Shown here: piece after piece, positions 28,501-39,204 of the stretch
Layout of the letters: every line of letters begins with the position of its first letter
How positions within the stretch are numbered: the first letter of the stretch is position 1
The notes under the pieces: generated by a model
The model's input: the letters and a program-made list of their open reading frames with translations, nothing else
Database searches by the model: none
What the model was told of the DNA's origin: nothing
Assembly: GCA_008933995.1 (NCBI GenBank)
Contig: WARS01000033.1
Coordinates: forward strand, 3,345,813-3,409,812
DNA: 64,000 bases
Origin: Datnioides undecimradiatus
Lineage: Eukaryota > Chordata > Actinopteri > Lobotiformes > Datnioididae
Reading direction: 5' to 3'
Program-made: the position numbers and the translations under genes

Positions 28501-31500
28501 GATGATGTCGCCCAGTCGCAGGGTCAGCTCGTCATCATGGAGCGCGTCGTAGTCGTACTCCACCACGACCTCTACTCGGGACAGGATGAAGGAGGGGAAG
28601 GAGGGGAAGTCAATATGGAGGGCAGGAAAGGGGGGGAAGAGAAAGAGGGAGAGAGCAGAGAAAATATAAAGAAGGAACAGTGAGAGGAAGGGCACCGGGG
28701 TGGGAGCGGTACGCAGAGGAGGATTAGGGAAGCGGAGAGGACAAGGGAGGTGATGGGAGAAACAAAAAGATGCAAAATTAACAAAGATCAGGAAATAAAT
28801 CAATATCATTCTGATAAAATTTATCAATACTGACTGCCTTGCATGTCAGCTGACACTGAGTACATCCGGCTTTTTGTGCACTGTGAGCCGTGTATGGGTG
28901 TATGTATGAGCCATGTGATTGCAGTCAGCGCTGTGTTGGCCTGGCTCAGGTTGAACCCCTCTCTGAAACGCGAACAAAGACGGCAGAGAGAATAAACAGC
29001 ACACAACTTCCTCGCGTCAGCTAGACTGACAGCCGGGCACAGCTGAAGGAGAACATAAATAAATAATCTAAAAAAAAAAAGAAAGAAAAAAGATTGAAAG
29101 TGCAACAGTGCAAATGCTGTTTGAGTGGTGGAGACAAGCTGATTTCCAGTCAAACAGCCGTTTTATGCTGATGAAGTTCAAGTCATTTTTTTGGTCTGAT
29201 CCTAAAACAAACCATCAAACTCTAAAACAGAGCAAGAATACAGTGAAACTGCAGCTTTGGCAACAAAAGCTAAAGTCCTGTGTTTCCATCTGGGATGTCA
29301 GAAAAGTAGCGTTCAGTATGTTTCAACAAAGACATTTGTTCTAACGTTAAAGATAAGGGAACAGGCATGAATGCTCTCAAAAAACACACGTTCCACTCTG
29401 TTCGGTTTCCGTAGGGACCACAACAATGACTTCAGATCGAATCTTACAAAGACTAAACATTGTATTGCTAAGAACATCCACCGAGGCAGCTCTGAGAATG
29501 TTTCACCATGATGTTTAAAGTCGCTCAAGTATCACCTATAAGTGCTGCCCATTCAATATTTAATATTTATTCTATAACCGTCTAAAGGACAGCGCAGTAG
29601 GTCTGGTAGGAAAGCAGGAATTACACACTGTCTCCTCAGGCCGCTGCAACACATCTCACTCTATGCTGGCGAAGGCCGTCATCATGGAATAAACTTTATC
29701 TCACCTGAGGCCAACAAGACGTTATCTTGGCTAAAGGTGACGTTCCAGCGCAAAACCAGTAACCTGTGATGACTGACGTTAACAGCCTTTCTTCCATGAC
29801 AGAGGCATCTGAAAAAGCAAACTGTGACGAATCGTTTTGTTTGTGCCTGTCAGAGATAAGACGGGAATGAAATGTAACAAAAAAAACGCTGCAGCTCTGT
29901 ACTCGATGTCGCTGATGTCGCCGATGTGACGTGTGTAGGTTCCTAGCATCCCCGGTGAAGCCGTCCTGAACCAGCAGCGAGTTGATGACAACATGACAGC
30001 TTCGGGGCAAAGGGTGTGGAGATATAATATTCATAACATTATATGGTGATGTAATGGGCGGCACGCTTTTACTGTGAACAAGCCAGCAATTAATGCCCCG
30101 TAAGCCAGGCCAGCTAACTGTAAGCCAGCTAACTGTAAGCCAGTTAACTGTAAATCAGCTAACTGTAAGCCAGGTAACTGTGAATCCGCTAATTGTAAGC
30201 CAGCTAACTGTAAGCCAGCTAACTGTGAATCCACTACTTGTAAGCCAGCTAACTGTAAGCCAGCTAACTGTGAATCCGCTAATTGTAAGCCAGCTAACTG
30301 TAAGCCAGCTAACTGTAAATCAACTAAATGTAAATCAGCTAACTGTAAATCAACTAACTGTAAGTCAGCTAACAGTAAATCAGTAAGTCCTGACGCTAAC
30401 TATATTCATGGGCTAATGTTAACTCGATGTTCGTGGCAGTCAGCTGTGTTAACTTGTGCCAAACATGCCTCATGGTGGCCGAATGCCTGGCTGGGCCGTA
30501 TGTAAACACAACGTATACAGTGTGTACAGTCGTCTTACTGGGTACAATAGATTTCAGATCGCAAGGGGAACAACAAACAGTGAGTGAAAGACAGATTGGG
30601 AGGGGGGGGGGGTTGACAGGCTGCCCGGCTGCTTCCAGCACAGCAGGTAGAGCAGCCTCTACATAAAAATAAGACAGACTGTTTGGGAGGTGTTTTACTA
30701 CGCACTGTGGCCCCATGACTCATCGCAGAGAGACTCCACTGACACAGCCAATACAAAAACATTGACAGCTACACTGCAAACCCTGTGCCTCGCTTGCACA
30801 CAAACACACACACACACATCTGGGCAGTCTGGACGTTGGTCAGGCAATACAGCCCGCTGTAAAACCCGACTCAGTTTTGACTCCCGGTACATGGTGTGAC
30901 ATCACCAGCCCTGGCCTCGACGCTTCAGCGGCCTGGGCCCAACTCCAAGCTGAAACTGGGCCTCGATGGTGAAGTCAGAGCGGCCTTCCCCTCTACATCA
31001 AACAAACACCGAGGGTTTGAGCTTTTGGAAAAGAGGATAAGAAGAGTAGCGGTTCAGAGGGGAGGGAGGGAGCGCAGAGGAGTGTCTGAGGGAAACAAGT
31101 GAGGCCGTCTGCAGGCAGGGGTCAGAGGGTCAAACGCAGTAAATATACGTCACAGCGAGAGGGGACCTTTATGTTACAGAGAGTGAAATCCATTGCATGC
31201 TTCCATCAGGAGTTTTAGTGCAGACACCAATCACCATTCAGCTCTTGTTGCTGCAGCGTGCTCTTAAATTAGCTATGTAGCTGCAGCCTGTTAGCGGTGC
31301 ACTTTACCCCAGTAAACAAAGTGGGGTGCACGACCAGACATGCGTTCAGACATCAGCAGAGAAGCTGCGCTGGGGAGCCCCACTCAGCTCCAGTTTCATT
31401 TCCTTTCAGACCACAGGACACGTGGTTTACACAGCAGATGCGTCAGGTGGAAAATTATGTAATTTCGCCACTTGAACACAGCTCAGGCAACCGATCCAGC

Positions 31501-33905
31501 AACACTCTGAAAAGCAACAAGTGAAATGTTTTAACGGTGGATCCGCAACGACCAGGACTTCCAGCAGCTGTGCATCTGTCTTCTAGTAGATTCTGCTAAC
31601 AGCTCCCTCTCCTGCATCTCCCTACAGACTCTGCAGCTCTGTTGAGCTTGCAGCTGCTTAGCTGCAACTGCGCAGCGGGCTGATATATGACAAATGCGAG
31701 GCCAGAACACCGACCCGCCCTGTGGACTTAAAAACCCAACACGTCCAGAAATGATCTTGTGGAAGACTGTTTCATTTTAAACGGAGCGCCTCCACCAGAT
31801 GTCGGCTACGTCAGCTCGTAGCATGCTGCTGCAGGACCCCGGCACTCACTTAACACCAGCAACTCAGAGATGCTGGTGCCTGTTAATCATAAGGTGTCTC
31901 ATCTGAGTCCCACCACAGTCACGAGTGCACATATGAACAGGATGATGAACTGCCTCGGCTCCAGCTCGGTGGAGACGAGGCACACGTTGTGGATCGGGCA
32001 GTGGAACCGCTCTGAGACCAATTTACTTCCAGTAACATTCATCTCCTCTCAGCCTCTGTCAGTAATGCATTGAACTCACTCTCACAGCCGCACTGCACAT
32101 CACATGAGGCTGAGTTCGAGATCGTAAACTGGTCAGCTGTCAGCAGTGCACCGTCGCAGTCTAGACTCATGAGGTGCAGAAAGAACACAATGCAAACCGA
32201 GCGTTGCTCAAATAAACAAGTCGGTCCAGGCCCCAGACAGCGATTTGGAACCATCTGCCCATGTAACAACGGGAAGAGATATGGTCCGCAGCGGTAAACA
32301 AAACGAGAGGCAGCGCTGACGGACGGAGTCACGCTCTGTTGGGTTCACACAACACGCAGGGTGCTCCTCGTCTTCCAGATGATTGGATGCGGAGCTGAGG
32401 GACTTTCTGCAACCACACAGATTACAGCGCCTCAGCAACCGCACAAACACACCCTGCCTGAGGAACGCAGGCCAGCCAAGTCGCTTAAATCACTCCTAAA
32501 CACACTGCTGTGCACTTATACATAACGCTTTGGATTCTGCTACCAGGACCAAATAATATAGTGTTACTGAAATTATTGTTATTACCGTCTCCAGCGAGGG
32601 AAAAGCAACACAAGATTATGAAATGGCAGTTTGGGCTTCTCCCCCATTTCATAATGATCTCAAACCAGTTCTATAAATTAATGTGGACAGCTTAAAGACA
32701 CAAGAAAACAATGGCACATTAACGTGGCATAAAAATGACACGGACAGTCACATGTTTTCCAGCCTAAGTTGCAACACTCTTTGGGTTGAAAATAAAGCAA
32801 TTTGGCTTTCAAGCATAGTTTTGACAAAAGAAGTGTTTGGACATATGTTAAAAACAATAATCTTGCACTGCTATATATGGGCACATCTGCACACGCTTAT
32901 TGAAAATGTTTCCTGAGCTACGAGCGGCTCCAAAGCCTGGCAGCATGCATCAACTCAAGAGCAGAGACTCGCTTCAGTCTCTGATGCAAAGGACAACCAG
33001 CGGAAAAACCGGATCTGCGTGTGTTTGGCATGTTTCGCTAACAGGTGTGGGAACGAGTCATTTCGTGTGTATAAGGCAGGTGACGCAGTATAGATTACTT
33101 CAGTGTGAAACCAAAAGTCACTTCACAACGTAACTTCTCGTAACGATGCTGAAACCGATTTGTTCATTGATTTTAACAGAGACTTGCGTGATGTTACTGG
33201 TAGATTCCGTGACACGGCGAGCTAAGCTGAAGGCGGGTAATTACAGCCAAACCTGCCAGCTGATTCGTGTCTTGTGCTCTCTAGTGATGCTGCTGAACTG
33301 AGCGCTGACAGGGAAAGCTGCGAGCTTCGGGCTGATCACAGTGTGCAAGGGGGTAGTCTGTGTAAATGTACACATTATTCACTCGCAAAACACTAGTGTG
33401 GCGCTGGATAGGACCAGATCTTTGGAGGACAATGTCAGAAACATGCTGCTTTTGTCTAAAATGAGACCAAATCCCATTGAAAAGCTTATTTTGAATTTGA
33501 CGACTTTTCACTCAGTGAGAGGCTCTGCGGGAGCTCCTGAACACATTTCTTAAAAAGCGAAATCCTCCATTCATTACAGCCGTCGCGCAGCTGTGAAGGT
33601 GAGCAGTCACCACAGCGATTGTGGTTTGTTTACTTCCAGCTGGATCAGTCTGCATCTGAAAGCTGTTGCAACTCATTGTGCTCCTTTGGAGACTCGGGGG
33701 ACTCCAATGGTCACCTCCCCAGGAGTCAGGAATGTTTTCTCACTAACTCTGGCCGCTGCTGCTCAATGAGTGCAGTGAGTGATGGGTGTCGGCCTGTGAA
33801 ATACCAGCAGAGGGGCAGTGGACAAAGTCCTCTTGGTTTGTTCCTTGGCGGAAATACCTTTCTGAATACATTCAAACGCAGCCAAAAGCAGTCAGTGAGC
33901 AGGTG

Positions 33906-33940
<35 letters not shown>

Positions 33941-36900
33941 TGTGTGTGTGTGGCAGAAGCAAACTTCCTGCCACACACACTCACTGCAGTCAGGCAGCAG
34001 CAGGGGGATTCTGGCCTAAATAGCTCTACTGACTTTCAGTAAGCATCCCAGAGGGCAGGGCTGAGGCTTTTCTTAACTTATGAAAGAAAAGAAAAGACTG
34101 CAAACAACAACAACAACAACAACGAGTAACCCTGACTACGCATACCCAAGGTCGAATCACATAAGGGCCTTCGATCAACGCTCGCTCCTGAGGCATTTGC
34201 TAAGGTTGGAGAATGACTTATTCATCCTGTGCTGGCCACCGTCCCAGGAGCCGCTGCTTTGACTTAACTGTGATATTCAGACTGGCTTATCATTAAGCCA
34301 TGTAAGTCAGTAGGTAAGTGCCCTGATGTCACTCCCAGTACAAGTAGGTTGGTAATTGAATAAATGAGTGGATTAAAAAGCAACAGTGGCCATTGTTGAA
34401 GCCGGAAGCCAACTGCCTTACATGCATGTCTCCATGGCAACCTTTGTGCTGCTGTATCAGCATGGACGTTGGTCAGCAGGCCTGCTATTCATTCGTGGCC
34501 TACTTGATGTCAGGCCGTACAATATGATGCCTGCTTGCTGTTAAGGGTGTCACACACACTGCCGAAAGGGGCGTCGCAGGGTCCAACGGCAGCTTCGGCG
34601 GCTGCGAGAGCGGCCCCGCTTCCCTGCCGCGAACGCAGAAGTGGGTCAAAAAGCCGAGAGCCATAGCCAAAAGCACATCCACTAAACGCCGTGCAGTCGA
34701 GCAGATGATGAGAGCAGAGCGGGAGTCAGGAGACTCCGCGAGCGTGAGATGAGCTGCATAACCACGGGGAGAGGGGCTGCGGGGTTGCAGCAGAGTCGCA
34801 GGAGCGGACTTGATTGAAGCGAAGTGTCCAGAGTTACTGTGCATTCATTATCGGGATGATACAGAACAACATCAGCTCTAGGTGAGGAGTCTGCTATACT
34901 CTAGCTGAGCATTTCAGCTGTAACACTGCTTTAATTTGCTCCTGGGACGGTCAAAGTCCCGCAGGCTCTTTGTTTTTCTAGCACTGAGTAAGATAAACGC
35001 TACGAGAGCCAAGTTTAAAAACCTGTGAAACCGGCTGGATGAGCGATAAACATTTGCGAGACCAAACAGCGAGTCCAGCTGCCTTTGACCTCCCGCGTGT
35101 AGACAGCAGTGACAAATTACACCGATGTGAGCAATACACACCCGCCACCCACGGCTTCGGCGGGCCCTGCAGCTTATTGTCCTGCGTAACAGACGTGAAC
35201 TGAGACATGAGAAGACTGAAACACAGCTCCGTTCGCAGCCTTTGATCTGCATTTGGCTACACCACACAGAGATAAAGCATCGGGTCTCGCTCTTACGATG
35301 CACAGTGAGACCTTCTGCTGGGAATCATCGCATGCCACCACGTTGCCTCCTTGACGGCCCACCAGCATGAGGGCGTTAAAAGCGTTTGGAGGGAGAAAGG
35401 AAAAAAACAAAACAAAACACAAGTGCACGCTGGGAAACCTGCTATCTTTCTCGTTAACAGTGGCATGACACCTTGGCGCTGGGGAGTGGCAGCTGAGAAT
35501 TCCGGACATATTTGCTGCAGCCAAGACACATGGGCGAGAAAGAGGGAGGGAGCAAGAGAGAGAGAGAGATGATGAAAAGCTAAAAGGAGTCTTTCCACAG
35601 CACTGTGAACTGAAAAATGCTCACTCCGTCTCTGTTCGCACCACTTCCTCTGCAGACGCACACTCCGTCCACAACCTGCTGCCACGGTGCTGAGAGAGGC
35701 TGATTTACTGTCCTCATGCGCGCTCACTGCCTTTGAGCCCAGCCTGGTTCCCTAAACGTCGAGTGTCTGGTGATGCGGAGGAGGGCTGCGGCTGTCGATC
35801 GACCTTTAGCGATCCAGCAGTATTCCGTCGGCTTATCGGGGGAATGGGAATAGGGATGTCGCTTTAGAAAGAGGTGGACAAAATAAGACAGGTCAACATT
35901 CGGCTGTTTTCGTTTAATAATTCCCACGTGGTGCGCTGGATCACCTGGAGATACACCTAATGTTGACATCAGAGGTGGAACAACACAGCCTCTGACTGTT
36001 TACTGTACAATTTGTTTGTGAGACTGTGCTGAAAGGTTTTTTTGTTATCTTACAAGTTAAAAGGTTTCAAACCTGTTGCGTTACAACACACGCAACAACA
36101 CTATGTTGGCAAACATTGGCTCTGATCTCGGCAGAGGCCCTCTCTCTGCTTCACTGCAGACTTCAGTCAGTTTCAGTAAACCTGCACGGGCACCAGAGGC
36201 AAACGATGCTTGGCCCTGCGTCAATCACAGTCAGTATTTCTACTGTCACACAGGATAAGTGTACTCTCTGAACGTATCGTGGATTAGTCTAATCACAGAG
36301 AACTTACACTAATGCCCCTGCCTGTGTGTATCTCTGTAATGAATGTGTCTTTGTGTGTGGGTCTGCTGTCTCCTCAGCACACCTGCATCATGCCCGGTCT
36401 TGCTCTGCGCTGTTTTACCTCTTATTAGGTTTATTTGTGTTTCTGCTCCACTCTGGATCATTTTACTGGACCCGCACAGGAGTTAGCCCGGGACAGTCAC
36501 TCAAACGCAGCTCACTATTATGACTTATGTCCCGCTGGACGCGGTTTGCAAGTTTTCAGAATCAACTGTTGCCTTCAAGTGCACTGAAATGTTTCGATGT
36601 CACTTCCTGTCTGTGCGGCGGCTGGAGGTTCAGCAGAGGGGAAGGAATTTCCAGGTTATTGTTTTCATCTCCTCACGTGCCGCTTCCAGGTAGAGTTTGT
36701 ACAATGTGGCTCTTATATAAGCCAGTGACAGACAGGAGGATGTTACAGGGGAGGGAGAGGGGGGGAGAGGAAGGAAGGAAGGAGGGGGGTGGGTTATACT
36801 CGAGGCCACGCAGGCGAGCTGACTGCCAGGCAGACTGTCTAAATCAGAGTGCTCTCTGTGCCTCTCTCACTCACTCACACACACACACACACATCAGTAA

Positions 36901-39161
36901 AGAGGAAACTCATAACTGCATTCCTTCCCACTGATCTGAGAGGGAGCTGATATGAAGGGCAAAGTGTTACCAAGAGAAATCAACTGAGCTGCCGCTGCGC
37001 TCAATGAACCCGCAGAGCCGACGGTGAACATAACAGCTCAACGCATTCACCTTGGACCAACGCCCTGCCGCCGGTTACACGCCCTGTGGCCAGCGAGACA
37101 ATCACACGCCTCGGACATAGTCTGTTACAATTATCCAAGTTATTAAACCTGTCCTGCTTCACAGATTACACAACCGATCGTTCTGCGAGCAAACAAAAGT
37201 CTCGCTGCCGTGTGCAAACAGTGGCTGCGCCCGTCACAAGTCGCAGACCAAACATGTCGTGGACAACTGAGAGGAGGTGCAAGCTTTGTTGCATTTTTAG
37301 ACGTAATAACAGATCAGACGGTTCCAATCTATGTTTTCAGTCATTCAGTGTGTTATTCAGATGAATGTAAAAGAGGAGCAACTCCAAAATTCAAAACACA
37401 AACTTGGAAGCTGGTATAAAATAGCCCAAGCTGAAGTGTGAGGAGCGTGTGAGAGGAGCTTTACAGGAGCATATCGATCTGGCGACTGTTATTCCTGCAG
37501 GCCTCTCTGCAGTTAAGGTGACCCGACAGCAAACAGCGCTCCCCACTCGGTGTCAGGTCCACAGGCAGCACCCTGTCTGAGAACACAGCGCGCAGGGTTC
37601 AGCACAGGGAGCGTGCATCCACATCGCCACCTCCCTCACTGTCGCTGAGTGGCAAAACAAACCAAGACTTTATTTTCTCCCTGTGAACACAATGGCTTCC
37701 ACTACACACACACACACACACAGCTGCAGCCAAGAGTATTTTTACACTTTAAGTCTATTTTTTTTTACATTTTACACATGCAACCACGGCGATTATGTGC
37801 TCAGCACGGCCAGACCGCTAAGAAACCAGTTCTCAGTCCTGCAACAGAGCACATCTGGTGTAACCTCGGACAAACCGAGGCTGCTGCTCTGCTAGCGCGC
37901 TGCATTGGCTTTGCGGGCTTCACCGCGTTAAAACGTTCGCTGCGCTACAACTGATGGCCGATAAATCGATGAGTCAGTTCACAGAAAATCGGACACCCTT
38001 TATCTTTAGTCATGATGAACGTTTTTGTGGTTGTGGTAAGACATGCTTGCGAATGTCATTCTGGAGGTCAAACTATTACCAAAGAAACAACTGGCAGATC
38101 TATTTGTATCTAGATCTGGATCTATTATGAAAATAACAGCTGCAGTGATGAGCTGACTAAAAGATTAGTCAACAATCAGAAAATGAATCAGCGTTTCAGG
38201 CGTGCACAACACTTTGGCTCTTTTTGAGGGTTTATTTATGATTAAGAGACCAAATGATTATTCAGTAGATTTCTTTCTTGATTAGTCATAAATGTCACAG
38301 TCGGGAGGAGGAGTGGGTACGTTGGGACCTTACAAGACACAAACGTAGCTTTTTCTGCTACATGCTTTAGGTACTGCAGTGGGTCTTAGCAGACGCCCGT
38401 TGGTCCAGACGAGATGGAGATCTTTCACAAAACCGTCTACTCTGATGTTTAAACACAGTTGAAACGTGCAGGGCAGGACACAACTGTTATGATACAGAAG
38501 ACTCATTGTCAAAGAGACACCTGAGTTCCTTCAGAGCAGTCTCACATCTGAAGGCAGCAAACAAAAGGGTTTTGTTTTGTTTTGGTTTTACAGATGAATC
38601 AACTTTAAGTAGAGCAAGCTGATTAAACAGCAGGCCAATATCAGCCGCGTTATCAGTAACCAGTGAGTTTCCCCCCAACATCAACGCCACTACTGTTAAC
38701 CAGCCTCGGTAAACTGACCTTCATCAGTTAGGTTAAAACCAGGGTGGGAAATGAACACAAACCACATGCTGGTAAATACTGGCTGAGACCAGTGAGGTTA
38801 ATATTCAATCAGACACTCAGTGGATCGATGGAATGAACCACCTGCAGAGGATCCAGCTCATAAAGCAGAAAAGTCCTCAGTCCATTCCTAGCTGATGACA
38901 TTTGCTGCTTTCCGTCCTCCACTCTCTTTCCCCTTCATTTCCTTCTTCCTCTTTCTCTCAAAATAAAACTAAAACTGCCCTGAATAACACAACACAATGG
39001 TGACAAATGGCTGCTGAGACAGAGGTGGGCAGCAGACCAGACAAAGCACCGGTATTTCCAACCACTTAATGCTACAGAACAGTTTGTGAACTCACCCAGC
39101 AGGCAGAAGGCTGTGTGTAGCCTAAGCTAAGTTCAGAGAAAGCAAACACAGAATGTGAGGG

Positions 39162-39204
<43 letters not shown>

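Noticed and set aside
25992-28994. A recent biological tandem duplication of exon 2
   Set aside because: Complete identity, exact abutment on a single N and incompatible splice phases favour an assembly artefact; read evidence would still be decisive.
30031-30386. Repeat-peptide open frames on both strands (QLTVS / LAGLQ types)
   Set aside because: They are translations of the 15-bp minisatellite, whose unit length is a multiple of three; no splice sites, start context or family support them as a protein.
34500-34844. A 114-codon minus-strand frame in the CpG-dense part of intron 1
   Set aside because: No recognised domain, no fitting splice donor in phase with exon 2; likely open by chance because CpG-rich DNA has few stop codons.
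38130-38310. A DNA-transposon relic with attagt / cgatta-type segments
   Set aside because: Some resemblance to a frequent teleost repeat with repeated gattaat motifs, but too degraded to place ends or be confident.
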